Origin: CAZEZY01 sp964516635
Lineage (GTDB): Bacteria > Pseudomonadota > Gammaproteobacteria > Burkholderiales > Burkholderiaceae_C
Length of the DNA: 22,701 nucleotides
Direction of reading: 5' to 3'
Assembly (NCBI GenBank): GCA_964516635.1
Contig: CAZEZY010000026.1
Location: 1-22,701, forward strand
Below, in pieces: positions 1-7,976 of the stretch; positions within the stretch are counted from its first letter, which is position 1, and each line of letters opens with the position of its first letter. The notes beneath the pieces are model-generated. The model saw nothing but the letters and a program-made list of their open reading frames with translations. It made no database searches and was not told the DNA's origin. Made by a program: the position numbers and the translations under genes.

Positions 1-1274
1 CTTTCGCAATCGGTCAGCTTGCCGGGCAACACCGCCACCCCGCTGCCCTTGCGCTTTTCCACCTTCTGGCCGGCTTTCTGCCGACTTTGCGCGGCCTTGA
101 TGGCCAGTTCGGCCAGCTTCCTGCCGTATTCGACATGGTGGTTGAGCCACAATTCCAGCGCCGGTCGCACAAAGCTGCTCACCAGCCGCACGGCGTCGCG
201 CGAATTCAGCCTTTCCTTGATCTGGCCCTGAAACTGAGGGTCCAGTACCTTGGCACTCAGCACATAGCTGGCCCGAGCGAACACATCCTCGGGCAAGAGC
301 TTCACGCCTTTGGGCAGCAGGGCGTGCAGCTCGATGAAGCTTTTCACGGCCTGAAAGAGGCCATCGCGCAGGCCACTGTCGTGCGTGCCACCCGCACTGG
401 TGGGAATCAGGTTGACGTAACTTTCACGCACCGGGGTGCCGTCTTCCGTGAAGGCCACCGCCCACGCAGCACCCTCGCCTTCCGCAAAGCTGTCGTGTCC
501 GGCGTCGGCGTAGGCCTCACCCTCGAACAGCGGAATCACCGGCTCGCCAGGGAGCGTCTGCTGCAGGTAGTCGCGCAGGCCACCTTTGTATTGCCAGGTC
601 TGGGTGTCACGGGATTTTTCTTGGGTCAGGCTCACCGCCACGCCCGGCATCAGCACCGCCTTGCTGCGCAGCAAATGCACCAGTTCGTGGGTCGGCAACG
701 CCGCGGACTCGAAGTACTTCGCATCGGGCCACACCCGCACGCTGGTGCCCTGCTTCCGGTCGCCTTCACCGGCCGGGCGGCGGCTCAGCGGCTCCACCAC
801 ATCGCCACCGGCAAACACCATGCGGGCCACATGCCCATCCCGGTAGCTGGTCACTTCCAGTCGGGTGGCCAAGGCATTGGTCACGCTCACGCCCACGCCA
901 TGCAGACCGCCCGAAAAGCTGTAAGCGCCGCCCTTGCCCTTGTCGAACTTGCCGCCGGCGTGCAGTCGGGTGAAGACCAGCTCCAGAACAGGCGCATTTT
1001 CTTCGGGGTGCATGCCGTGGGGAATGCCCCGTCCGTCGTCCTCCACGCTCACCGAGGCATCGACATGCAGGGTCACGCGAATCCGCTTGCCATGACCCGC
1101 CAGCGCTTCGTCGGCCGCGTTGTCCAGCACCTCCTGCACGATGTGCAACGGGTTGTCGGTACGCGTGTACATGCCGGGGCGCTGCTTCACCGGCTCCAGC
1201 CCCTTGAGCACGCGGATGGAACCCTCACCGTAGGCGGGCGCAGCGGCGCCCACAGTCAATGCTTTGTCTGCCAT
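1..1274 (-). CDS. parE: DNA topoisomerase IV subunit B (ParE), N-terminal part
   Basis: GyrB/ParE-type ATPase subunit of the type II topoisomerase that, with ParC, unlinks daughter chromosomes. The frame runs from the ATG at 1274-1272 off the left edge, giving about 424 codons of an expected ~640-660. The GHKL ATPase motifs are in order: EVLDNAADEALAGHG (Asn52 region, Mg-ATP), DDGRGIPHGM (about 79-88) and a GLHGVGVSVTNALA lid. The transducer domain follows, and the last visible residues (KLTDCE) begin the Toprim region. The short N-terminus and overall pattern favour ParE over GyrB, but the distinguishing C-terminal part lies outside. It is divergent from the MFS gene. The start has no Shine-Dalgarno and a TACAAT hexamer 8 nt upstream, so the mRNA may be leaderless. 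Confidence 0.93.
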   Translation of the reverse strand, partial: MADKALTVGAAAPAYGEGSIRVLKGLEPVKQRPGMYTRTDNPLHIVQEVLDNAADEALAGHGKRIRVTLHVDASVSVEDDGRGIPHGMHPEENAPVLELVFTRLHAGGKFDKGKGGAYSFSGGLHGVGVSVTNALATRLEVTSYRDGHVARMVFAGGDVVEPLSRRPAGEGDRKQGTSVRVWPDAKYFESAALPTHELVHLLRSKAVLMPGVAVSLTQEKSRDTQTWQYKGGLRDYLQQTLPGEPVIPLFEGEAYADAGHDSFAEGEGAAWAVAFTEDGTPVRESYVNLIPTSAGGTHDSGLRDGLFQAVKSFIELHALLPKGVKLLPEDVFARASYVLSAKVLDPQFQGQIKERLNSRDAVRLVSSFVRPALELWLNHHVEYGRKLAELAIKAAQSRQKAGQKVEKRKGSGVAVLPGKLTDCE

Positions 1275-1282
1275 GGAGGCGC

Positions 1283-1326
1283 ATTGTAGAGACGGGTCGG
1301 CAAAGATCGTCGTAATTCGGTACATT
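1283..1326. promoter_or_regulatory. Back-to-back divergent promoters (parE / MFS transporter)
   Basis: On the minus strand a TACAAT hexamer (1288-1283) ends 8 nt before the parE ATG. On the plus strand TACATT (1321-1326) ends 7 nt before the MFS ATG. At normal -10 to start distances both transcripts would begin at or next to the start codon. I see no good -35 hexamer for either, so this rests on the -10 match and position only. Confidence 0.4.
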
Positions 1327-1333
1327 CACGGGG

Positions 1334-2590
1334 ATGTCGACCGCAAACCCGTCTCCGTCTTCGGGCGCCGTGCCACGCCTGTCTGCCTTCCAGGTGCTGG
1401 CCTGCGGCGCCGCCATCGTGACCCTGTCCATGGGCATTCGCCATGGTTTCGGCCTGTGGCTGCAACCCATCACGCAGGAGCAGGGCTGGACGCGCGAAAC
1501 CTTCGCTTTCGCGATGGCCATCCAGAACCTGTCTTGGGGCCTGTTCGGCATCTTTGCCGGCATGCTGGCCGACCGGTTTGGCGGCTACCGGGTTCTGGTG
1601 GGCGGTGCGGTGCTCTACGCCCTGGGGCTGGCCGGCATGGCGTTGTCCACCTCCACCCTCCTGTTCGCGCTCACAGCGGGTGTGCTCATCGGTGCGGCCC
1701 AGGCTGGCACGACCTACGCCGTCATCTACGGCATCATCGGGCGGCAGATTCCCGCCGAGCGGCGTTCGTGGGCCATGGGCATGGCCGCCGCCGCCGGCTC
1801 CTTCGGTCAGTTCCTCATGGTGCCGGTGGAAGGGTTCCTCATCAGCGAGTTCGGCTGGCAGGACGCCCTCCTCATCCTGGGCGCGGCGGCCTTGCTGATG
1901 GCGCCACTGGCGTGGGGCTTGCGCGAGCCCGGTTTTGGCAGTCAGTCCACCCCCGTCAGGCGGGACCAGACCATCCTGCAGGCGCTCAGGGAGGCGTTCG
2001 GTTACCGCAGTTTCCAGCTGCTCATGGCGGGCTACTTCGTCTGTGGCTTCCAGGTGGTGTTCATCGGGGTGCACATGCCCAGCTACCTGAAAGACAACGG
2101 CCTTTCGCCGCAGGTGGCGAGCTATGCACTTGCGCTCATCGGCCTGTTCAACGTGTTCGGCACCTACGCGGCCGGCGTGCTGGGCCAGAAACTGGCCAAA
2201 CGCAAGATCCTGGCGTTCATCTACCTGGCCCGCTCGGTCGCGATCAGCCTGTTCCTGCTGGCGCCGCTCACACCGTGGAGCGTTTACCTCTTTGCCAGTG
2301 CGATGGGTCTGCTGTGGCTGTCCACCGTGCCGCCCACCAACGCCATTGTGGCGCAGGTGTTCGGCGTGGCGCACCTCTCCATGCTGGGGGGATTCGTGTT
2401 TTTCAGCCACCAGGTGGGCAGCTTCATGGGGGTTTGGCTCGGTGGCCTGCTGTACGACCAGACCGGCAGCTACCACATCGTCTGGTACATCTCGATTGCG
2501 TTGGGCGTGTTTGCGGCGGTGGTCAACTGGCCCATTCGCGAACAACCCATCCAGCGCGGTCCTCAAAGCGTGGCCGGGGCTGCGGCATGA
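1334..2590 (+). CDS. Major facilitator superfamily (MFS) transporter
   Basis: A 418-residue inner-membrane secondary transporter with about 12 hydrophobic segments. The loop between segments 2 and 3 carries the MFS motif A (GMLADRFGGYRV, about residue 76). The N-terminal region (GIRHGFGLWLQPITQEQGW) resembles the oxalate:formate antiporter / monocarboxylate-type (OFA-like) branch, which suggests a small organic anion, but the substrate cannot be read from sequence. A short Pro/Ser-rich cytoplasmic tail precedes segment 1. The ATG is preceded directly by GGGG with no spacing, so no usable Shine-Dalgarno is seen. The stop overlaps the next small ORF (ATGA), pointing to an operon with the peptide and methyltransferase downstream. 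Confidence 0.88.
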   Translation: MSTANPSPSSGAVPRLSAFQVLACGAAIVTLSMGIRHGFGLWLQPITQEQGWTRETFAFAMAIQNLSWGLFGIFAGMLADRFGGYRVLVGGAVLYALGLAGMALSTSTLLFALTAGVLIGAAQAGTTYAVIYGIIGRQIPAERRSWAMGMAAAAGSFGQFLMVPVEGFLISEFGWQDALLILGAAALLMAPLAWGLREPGFGSQSTPVRRDQTILQALREAFGYRSFQLLMAGYFVCGFQVVFIGVHMPSYLKDNGLSPQVASYALALIGLFNVFGTYAAGVLGQKLAKRKILAFIYLARSVAISLFLLAPLTPWSVYLFASAMGLLWLSTVPPTNAIVAQVFGVAHLSMLGGFVFFSHQVGSFMGVWLGGLLYDQTGSYHIVWYISIALGVFAAVVNWPIREQPIQRGPQSVAGAAA

Positions 2591-2718
2591 ACAGGCTCGG
2601 CGTCTGGCGCTGGCTGGGCTGGGTGGCGGCCGTTGCGGCTCTGCTGGGCATTTTCAGCTTTTACACCAACCCGCATTTCATGCTGGAGCTGGCCGACCAG
2701 CTCTGGGCCTGCTTCTGA
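2587..2718 (+). CDS. Small single-pass membrane protein, 43 residues, unknown function
   Basis: The ATG at 2587 overlaps the MFS stop (ATGA), and the TGA at 2716-2718 is followed immediately by the ATG of the methyltransferase, so the ORF exactly fills the gap between two genes. The product has a basic start (MNRLGVWRW), one hydrophobic helix (about residues 10-25) and a polar tail with a terminal ACF. This tight packing is the main evidence that it is translated. I do not recognise the family; it could be an accessory peptide of the transporter or simply a coupling ORF. Confidence 0.55.
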   Translation: MNRLGVWRWLGWVAAVAALLGIFSFYTNPHFMLELADQLWACF

Positions 2719-3303
2719 ATGGCTTCCCCGCACACCTCATCCACCCCTTCCGACTGGGTCTGCCGCTGGACCCCCCTCATTCCCGATCATCGCCCAGGGG
2801 GCCCGCGTGCGCTGGACCTCGCCTGTGGCCATGGCCGCCACGCCCGCTGGCTGGCGCGCCAAGGCTGCCACGTCACCGCACTGGACCGCGATGCCGATGC
2901 ACTCGCCAGCCTGGCGGATCTGGCTCCCAGGGTGCGCACCCTCTGCGCCGATGTCGAAAACGGTCCCTGGCCGCTGGCAGGACAGACCTTCGATGCCGTG
3001 GTGGTGACCCACTACCTGTGGCGCCCCCTTTGGCCTGCCATCTTGTCGAGTCTGGCCCCGGGCGGTCTGCTGATCTACGAAACCTTCGCCCATGGGAATG
3101 CGACGGTCGGCAAACCGTCCCGTCCGGATTTCCTCCTCCGGAACGGCGAACTGCTCCGTCTGTGCGAGGGCTTGCGCGTCATTGCGTTTGAAGACGGCTT
3201 CCTCCCGCAACCCGAGCGGTTCGTCCAGCGGATTTGCGCGACACGCCCCGCTCCGGAACCCGCCAGCGGACCCGTTCGGTATCTGTTGCGCCCGGCTGGG
3301 TAG
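2719..3303 (+). CDS. Class I SAM-dependent methyltransferase
   Basis: A 194-residue cytosolic protein with a Rossmann methyltransferase fold. Motif I (ALDLACGHGRHARWLARQG, about 31-49) binds S-adenosylmethionine, followed by the acidic ribose-binding residue region (TALDRDADAL), FDAVVVTHYLWRPL (motif IV area) and LAPGGLLIYETF (motif V/VI area). The layout resembles TehB-like small-molecule methyltransferases, but the substrate is unknown. The ATG abuts the stop of the 43-residue ORF and has no Shine-Dalgarno of its own, so translation is probably coupled. dapA begins 40 nt after its stop. Confidence 0.85.
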   Translation: MASPHTSSTPSDWVCRWTPLIPDHRPGGPRALDLACGHGRHARWLARQGCHVTALDRDADALASLADLAPRVRTLCADVENGPWPLAGQTFDAVVVTHYLWRPLWPAILSSLAPGGLLIYETFAHGNATVGKPSRPDFLLRNGELLRLCEGLRVIAFEDGFLPQPERFVQRICATRPAPEPASGPVRYLLRPAG

Positions 3304-3306
3304 AAT
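3301..3306 (+). promoter_or_regulatory. Possible -10 element for dapA-bamC
   Basis: TAGAAT overlaps the methyltransferase stop codon, 37 nt upstream of the dapA ATG. I found no convincing -35 hexamer 16-18 nt before it, so dapA may instead be read through from the upstream genes. Confidence 0.3.
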
Positions 3307-3343
3307 GTGCATCTGATCATTTTCTTTTCTTGACAGTTCTTTT

Positions 3344-4228
3344 ATGACACCGATCACTGGCAGCATCGTGGCTCTGGTCACTCCCATGCTTGAAGATGGC
3401 AGCGTGGACTACCCCACTTTGCGCAAACTGATCGACTGGCACATCCAGGAAGGCACCGACTGCATCGGTGTGGTCGGCACCACGGGCGAATCGCCCACCG
3501 TGAGTGTGGAAGAGCATTGCGAGATCATCCGCGTGGCGGTCGAGCAGGCGGCTGGTCGCAAGCCCATCATGGCCGGCTGCGGCGCCAATTCCACCGCCGA
3601 AGCCATCGAGCTGGCCCGCTACGCCAAGAACGTGGGGGCTGACTGCCAGCTGCAGGTGGTGCCCTATTACAACAAGCCCACGCAGGAAGGCCAGTACCAG
3701 CACTTCAAGGCCATTGCCGAAGCCACGGGCGATCTGCCCATCGTGCTCTACAACGTGCCTGGCCGCACCGTGGCCGACATGGCCCACGACACCGTGCTGC
3801 GCCTGGCCCAGATTCCCGGCATCGTCGGTATCAAGGAAGCCACCGGCAACATCGAGCGGGCCCAGTGGCTCATCCGTGAAACACCTGAGTCTTTTGCCGT
3901 GTATTCGGGCGATGACCCCACCGCCGTGGCCCTCATGCTGTGTGGCGGTCAGGGCAACGTGAGCGTCACCGCCAACGTGGCACCCCGGCTGATGCACGAA
4001 CTGTGCGTGGCCGCGATCGCCGGCGACGTCAGAACCGCCATGGCCATCCAGATGAAGCTGATGCCCGTCCACAAGCACCTGTTCATCGAACCCAACCCCA
4101 TTCCCGTCAAGTGGGCCATGGCCCAGATGGGACGTTGCGGTCCGGCACTGCGGCTGCCCCTGACCCCCCTGACGCCTGCCTCCCAGCCTGTGCTTGCCGA
4201 TGCCCTTCGTGCGGCAGGTCTGCTCTGA
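3344..4228 (+). CDS. dapA: 4-hydroxy-tetrahydrodipicolinate synthase
   Basis: Condenses pyruvate with aspartate semialdehyde in the diaminopimelate/lysine pathway, feeding peptidoglycan and lysine synthesis. At 294 residues it has normal family length as a TIM barrel. Visible signatures are GTTGESPT (45-52, substrate Thr pair), the tyrosine region VVPYYNKP (about 105-112), Tyr136 in VLYNVPGR with Arg141, and the Schiff-base lysine Lys164 in GIKEATGN. The start fits the usual N-terminus (MTPITGSIVALVTPM). No strong Shine-Dalgarno precedes it. bamC follows after 34 nt, the arrangement known from other proteobacteria (dapA-bamC/nlpB). Confidence 0.97.
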   Translation: MTPITGSIVALVTPMLEDGSVDYPTLRKLIDWHIQEGTDCIGVVGTTGESPTVSVEEHCEIIRVAVEQAAGRKPIMAGCGANSTAEAIELARYAKNVGADCQLQVVPYYNKPTQEGQYQHFKAIAEATGDLPIVLYNVPGRTVADMAHDTVLRLAQIPGIVGIKEATGNIERAQWLIRETPESFAVYSGDDPTAVALMLCGGQGNVSVTANVAPRLMHELCVAAIAGDVRTAMAIQMKLMPVHKHLFIEPNPIPVKWAMAQMGRCGPALRLPLTPLTPASQPVLADALRAAGLL

Positions 4229-4262
4229 ACCCCCGCCCACCCGCCACCCGGATCCGTCACCC

Positions 4263-5393
4263 ATGAAGCTGTCTCCCCACACCCCCACCGGCTCAACGGG
4301 CCTGGTGGCCATTTCGCGCTGGACCGCGCTGGCCCTGGCCGCTTCCCTGGCCGCCGGTTGCTCGGTTCTGGAAGAAGACCGCATCGACTACAAGAGTGCG
4401 AAACAGGTCAACTCCCTCGAAATCCCGCCAGACCTGACGCAGCTCAGCCGCGAATCGCGCTACGCCGTTCCGGGGGCCGTGGTCACGGCCAGCGGTTTTC
4501 AGGTGGCACAGCCGCAAGTGGGCGTGCAAACGGCCGCGACCCAGATCGGCGACGTCCGCATCGAACGGGCCGGCACCCAGCGCTGGCTGGTGGTGGATCG
4601 CCCCCCCGAACAATTGTGGGGTGCCATTCGCGATTTCTGGCAGGAAAACGGCTTCCTCCTCACGCTCGATCAGCAGAACCTGGGCCTGCTGGAAACCGAC
4701 TGGGCCGAGAACCGGGCCAAGCTGCCCCAGGACTTCATCCGGGCCAGCATCGGTCGCCTGTTTGAAAACCTGTATTCCACCGGTGAACGCGACAAATTCC
4801 GCACCCGTCTGGAGCGCACTGCAACCGGTGGCACCGAAATCTACGTCAGCCACCGGGGCATGATCGAGGTGTTCTCGAACGCCCGCCAGGATTCCACGGT
4901 CTGGCAGCCCCGCCCTGCCGACCCCGAACTGGAGGCCGAATTCCTGCGCCGCCTCATGGTCAAGCTGGGCGTGAGTCAGGAGCAGTCTCAGGCATTGCTG
5001 GCGGCCGGCGCGGTTCAACCGTCAGCCCGCGTGGCCACGGTCAACAACGTGCCGGTGCTGCAACTCGACGAAGGCTTCGATCGCGCCTGGCGTCGGGTGG
5101 GCCTGGCCCTTGATCGGACCGGCTTCACGGTCGAAGACCGCGACCGCTCACAAGGCGTTTACTTCGTCCGTTATGTGGCACCTGACGCCACGCAGGAAGC
5201 GGCCAAGCCCGGCTTGCTGAGCCGCGTGTTTGGCGGCTCCAGCCGCCAGGAATCCGAGCCGGTGCGCTACCGCATCGTGGTCAAGAGTTCCGAGTCGAAG
5301 ACCACCGTTTCCGTGCTGAATGCCAACGGGCAACCCGAATCCTCGGCCAATGCCCAGCGCATCGTTCAGGTCATGGCGGATGACCTGAAGTAA
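4263..5393 (+). CDS. bamC: Outer membrane protein assembly factor BamC (NlpB/DapX lipoprotein)
   Basis: A lipoprotein of the BAM complex that assembles beta-barrel proteins in the outer membrane. The chosen ATG gives 376 residues with a signal peptide whose lipobox (LAAGC) places the lipidated cysteine at residue 33. An in-frame upstream start at 4194 would lie inside dapA and is rejected. After the lipobox comes the extended lasso segment expected to contact BamD (DRIDYKSAKQVNSLEIPPDLTQ). Two helix-grip domains follow: one around WLVVDRPPEQLWGAIRDFW and a second around LQLDEGFDRAWRRVGLALDR. Position after dapA supports the call. A strong terminator follows the stop. Confidence 0.93.
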   Translation: MKLSPHTPTGSTGLVAISRWTALALAASLAAGCSVLEEDRIDYKSAKQVNSLEIPPDLTQLSRESRYAVPGAVVTASGFQVAQPQVGVQTAATQIGDVRIERAGTQRWLVVDRPPEQLWGAIRDFWQENGFLLTLDQQNLGLLETDWAENRAKLPQDFIRASIGRLFENLYSTGERDKFRTRLERTATGGTEIYVSHRGMIEVFSNARQDSTVWQPRPADPELEAEFLRRLMVKLGVSQEQSQALLAAGAVQPSARVATVNNVPVLQLDEGFDRAWRRVGLALDRTGFTVEDRDRSQGVYFVRYVAPDATQEAAKPGLLSRVFGGSSRQESEPVRYRIVVKSSESKTTVSVLNANGQPESSANAQRIVQVMADDLK

Positions 5394-5411
5394 GCCTCTG
5401 CATCCCGTGAC

Positions 5412-5443
5412 AAAAAAGGCCAGCACCCAAGCTGGCCTTTTTT
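5412..5443. terminator. Bidirectional intrinsic terminator between bamC and ahpF
   Basis: A perfect 13-bp inverted repeat, AAAAAAGGCCAGC (5412-5424) and GCTGGCCTTTTTT (5431-5443), with a 6-nt loop. The GC core GGCCAGC and flanking A/T tracts work in both directions, serving the convergent bamC and ahpF transcripts. Confidence 0.92.
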
Positions 5444-5461
5444 GCTGGTGGGTGACGCCAA

Positions 5462-7048
5462 TCAGACCGCCAACACTTCTTCCACCACCGGCATCGGGGT
5501 GCGGATCAGGTAATCGAAGGAACTGAGCGCGGCCTTGGAACCTTCACCGGCGGCAATCACGATCTGCTTGTAAGGCACCGTGGTGCAGTCGCCGGCGGCA
5601 AACACGCCGGGCACGCTGGTGTGGCCTTTGGCGTCGACCACGATCTCGCCGAATCGGCTCAACTCCACCGTGCCTTTGAGCCACTCGGTATTCGGCACCA
5701 GGCCGATCTGCACGAAGATGCCTTCGAGTTCGACGTGGTGTTCCGCACCGCTCACCCGGTCCTTGTAGCGGATGCCGTTCACCTTGCTGCCATCCCCCGT
5801 GATTTCGGTCGTCTGTGCGTGGGTGATGATGGTCACGTTGGGCAGGCTCTTGAGCTTGCTCACCAGCACCGCATCGGCCTTGAGCTGGTCGGCGAACTCG
5901 ATCAGCGTCACGTGGGCCACAATGCCCGCCAGGTCGATGGCCGCTTCCACGCCCGAGTTGCCGCCACCGATCACCGCCGTGCGCTTGCCCTTGAACAACG
6001 GGCCGTCGCAGTGCGGGCAGTAGGCCACGCCCTTGTTGCGGTATTCGTTTTCGCCGGGCACGTTCACGTTGCGCCACCGGGCACCGGTGGACAGGATGAT
6101 GGCACGCGATTGCAGAATCCCGCCGTTGGCCAGCTCCACCGACACATAGCCGCCCTCTTCCTCGGCCGGCACCAGCCTGACGGCCTGCTGCAGGTTCATG
6201 ATGTCCACGCCGTAGTGCTTCACCTGCTGTTCCAGCGCGGCCGCAAACTTGGGGCCATCGGTTTCCAGCACGGAAATGTAGTTCTCGATGGCCAGGGTGT
6301 CGTTCACCTGACCGCCAAAACGTTCCGCCGCCACCCCGGTGCGGATGCCCTTGCGAGCCGCATACACAGCCGCCGCGGCACCGGCCGGACCACCGCCGAT
6401 GATCAGCACATCGTACGGGTCTTTGGCCGTCAGCTTGGCGGCTTCCTTCTCGGCCGATTGGGTGTCCAGCCTGGCAACGATCTCTTCCACCATCATGCGG
6501 CCGGAACCGAACACCTGGCCGTTCAGGTACACCATGGGCACAGCCATCACTTCGCGGTCCGTCACTTCCTGCTGGAACAGACCGCCGTCAATCACCACGG
6601 TCTTGACCTTCGGGTTCAACACGGCCATCAGGCTGAGCGCCTGCACCACGTCAGGGCAGTTGTGGCAGCTCAGCGACATGTACACCTCGAAGTGGTAGTC
6701 GCCATCCAGGCCCTTGATCTGCTCGATCACCCCCGGCTCCACCTTGGGCGGATGGCCGCCCGTCCACAGCAGGGCCAGCACCAGCGAGGTGAACTCATGG
6801 CCGAGCGGAATGGCGGCAAATCGCAGGCTCATGTCGGCGCCCACGCGATTCAGGCTGAAGGAGGGTTTGCGGGCATCGTTGCCGTCGGTGCGCACGGTGA
6901 TCTTGTCGCACAGACCGGCAACGGTCTGCAGCAGGTCAACCATCTCGCGGCTGCTGGCGGAATCGTCCACCGTGGCCACCAGTTCAAACGGCTGGGTCAC
7001 GCGCTCCAGATAGGCTTTCAACTGGGCTTTGAGGGTATCGTCGAGCAT
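5462..7048 (-). CDS. ahpF: Alkyl hydroperoxide reductase subunit F
   Basis: FAD-dependent NADH:peroxiredoxin reductase that recycles AhpC in the cytosol. At 528 residues it matches the family. The N-terminal tandem thioredoxin-like domain carries the redox pair C128-H-N-C131. The thioredoxin-reductase-like part has the FAD loop GGGPAG (218-223), the active disulfide C344-P-H-C347, the NADH loop GGGNSG (361-366) and the C-terminal FAD motif PGVFAAGDCT (about 480-489). The ATG at 7048 follows AAGGAGA at good spacing. ahpC lies upstream on the same strand but is separated by a terminator and a separate promoter region, so the two are probably transcribed independently. Confidence 0.97.
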   Translation of the reverse strand: MLDDTLKAQLKAYLERVTQPFELVATVDDSASSREMVDLLQTVAGLCDKITVRTDGNDARKPSFSLNRVGADMSLRFAAIPLGHEFTSLVLALLWTGGHPPKVEPGVIEQIKGLDGDYHFEVYMSLSCHNCPDVVQALSLMAVLNPKVKTVVIDGGLFQQEVTDREVMAVPMVYLNGQVFGSGRMMVEEIVARLDTQSAEKEAAKLTAKDPYDVLIIGGGPAGAAAAVYAARKGIRTGVAAERFGGQVNDTLAIENYISVLETDGPKFAAALEQQVKHYGVDIMNLQQAVRLVPAEEEGGYVSVELANGGILQSRAIILSTGARWRNVNVPGENEYRNKGVAYCPHCDGPLFKGKRTAVIGGGNSGVEAAIDLAGIVAHVTLIEFADQLKADAVLVSKLKSLPNVTIITHAQTTEITGDGSKVNGIRYKDRVSGAEHHVELEGIFVQIGLVPNTEWLKGTVELSRFGEIVVDAKGHTSVPGVFAAGDCTTVPYKQIVIAAGEGSKAALSSFDYLIRTPMPVVEEVLAV

Positions 7049-7110
7049 GGTTTTCTCCTTGAAACGAGGGGTTGAGTGAGGGCGTTTGGCTGAAACCGCC
7101 CGATGGTCAA

Positions 7111-7158
7111 ATTATAGAATCTATCTATTGAAATCTAGATTGCATATTTCTAAGCTAT
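7111..7158 (-). promoter_or_regulatory. ahpF promoter with two OxyR-like half-sites
   Basis: On the minus strand there is a perfect -10 TATAAT (7116-7111) with no good -35. Two stretches match the OxyR half-site pattern ATAGnTnnnAnCTAT: 7114-7128 (ATAGAATCTATCTAT, 9 of 10 fixed bases) and 7144-7158 (ATATTTCTAAGCTAT, 9 of 10). Their starts are 30 bp apart instead of the 22 bp of the E. coli-type site. A strong -10 with a weak -35 next to such sites is what an OxyR-activated promoter looks like; OxyR binding itself is inferred. Confidence 0.6.
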
Positions 7159-7192
7159 CAATAGGCAGACTCCATGCAGCCCGCAACCTCAC

Positions 7193-7226
7193 AAAAAAAG
7201 GGTGTCACCACCGGCAACACCCTTTT
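7193..7226. terminator. Intrinsic terminator downstream of ahpC
   Basis: GGGTGT (7200-7205) pairs with ACACCC (7217-7222), flanked by A7193-A7199 and T7223-T7226. On the minus strand the hairpin is followed by seven U residues, ending the ahpC transcript before the ahpF promoter. Confidence 0.85.
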
Positions 7227-7258
7227 CGTTCACCCGTTTGCACAGGCTTTGGTCACGA

Positions 7259-7822
7259 TCAGATCTTGCCCACCAGTTCCAGCGAAGGCGCGATGGTCTT
7301 GGCGCCTTCGTTCCACTTGGCAGGGCACACCTGGCCGGGGTTGGCGGCGGTGTACTGGGCAGCCTTCAGCTTGCGCAGGGTTTCTTTCACGTCACGTGCG
7401 ATTTCGTTGGAGTGCACTTCGGCGGTCTTGATCACGCCATCGGGGTTGATCACAAACGTGCCGCGCAGGGCCAGGCCTTCTTCCTCAATGTGCACGCCGA
7501 AAGCGCGGGTCAGTTTGTGGGTGGGGTCACCCACCAGCGGGAACTGGGCCTTGCCCACGGCGGGGGAGGTCTCGTGCCACACCTTGTGCGAGAAGTGGGT
7601 GTCGGTGGTCACGATGTAGACCTCGGCACCGATCTTCTGGAACTCGGCGTAATTGTCGGCAGCGTCTTCCACTTCGGTGGGGCAGTTGAAGGTGAAAGCG
7701 GCCGGCATGAAGATCAGCACGGACCACTTGCCCTTCAGGCTCTGCTCGGTCACTTCAATGAACTTGCCATGGTGATAGGCCTGGGTCTTGAACGGCTGGA
7801 CAGCGGTGTTGATGAGAGACAT
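7259..7822 (-). CDS. ahpC: Alkyl hydroperoxide reductase subunit C (peroxiredoxin)
   Basis: Typical 2-Cys peroxiredoxin that reduces H2O2 and organic peroxides and is re-reduced by AhpF. The start at 7822 (MSLINTAVQPF) gives 187 residues, the classical AhpC length, and is preceded by an AAGGAAG ribosome-binding site; an in-frame upstream ATG at 7900 would add 26 unrelated residues and is rejected. The peroxidatic Cys47 sits in PAAFTFNCPTE and the resolving Cys166 in PGQVCPAKW, so both catalytic cysteines are intact. It is divergent from the Fur-family gene, with a 212-nt regulatory gap between them. Confidence 0.97.
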   Translation of the reverse strand: MSLINTAVQPFKTQAYHHGKFIEVTEQSLKGKWSVLIFMPAAFTFNCPTEVEDAADNYAEFQKIGAEVYIVTTDTHFSHKVWHETSPAVGKAQFPLVGDPTHKLTRAFGVHIEEEGLALRGTFVINPDGVIKTAEVHSNEIARDVKETLRKLKAAQYTAANPGQVCPAKWNEGAKTIAPSLELVGKI

Positions 7823-7900
7823 GGAACTTCCTTTCAGTTGAAACAGGTGAGCGATGGTGAAAACAGCTTGGCAGGGGTTAACCCTGATCCAATGGGTCAA

Positions 7901-7965
7901 TGATAGCTCGAAACAATGGACTCTCTTGAATGATAGTTTCTATTGGATCGATAGCTTTTATGTTG
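7901..7965 (-). promoter_or_regulatory. ahpC promoter region with OxyR-like sites
   Basis: At 7929-7965 two half-sites share the canonical 37-bp OxyR geometry: CTAT (7940-7943), a 7-bp spacer, then ATAG (7951-7954), together matching 14 of 20 fixed positions. A further half-site at 7903-7917 (ATAGCTCGAAACAAT) matches 9 of 10. A minus-strand TATCAT at 7906-7901 could be the -10, placing the 37-bp site just upstream of its -35 region, the usual position for OxyR activation. The assignment is by pattern only. Confidence 0.5.
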
Positions 7966-7976
7966 CGGCACAGCAT

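Noticed and set aside
87..1289. Long plus-strand open frame opposite parE
   Set aside because: It is antisense to a clear ParE with all ATPase motifs and is His/Gln-rich, typical of a GC-rich shadow frame.
1264..2718. Long alternative frames over the MFS gene on both strands
   Set aside because: The translations are low-complexity Arg/Gly/Pro/His-rich, while the 1334 frame encodes a coherent 12-segment transporter.
3330..3335. Perfect TTGACA upstream of dapA
   Set aside because: It ends only 8 nt before the dapA ATG, so a -10 would fall inside the gene; it is not usable as a -35 for dapA.
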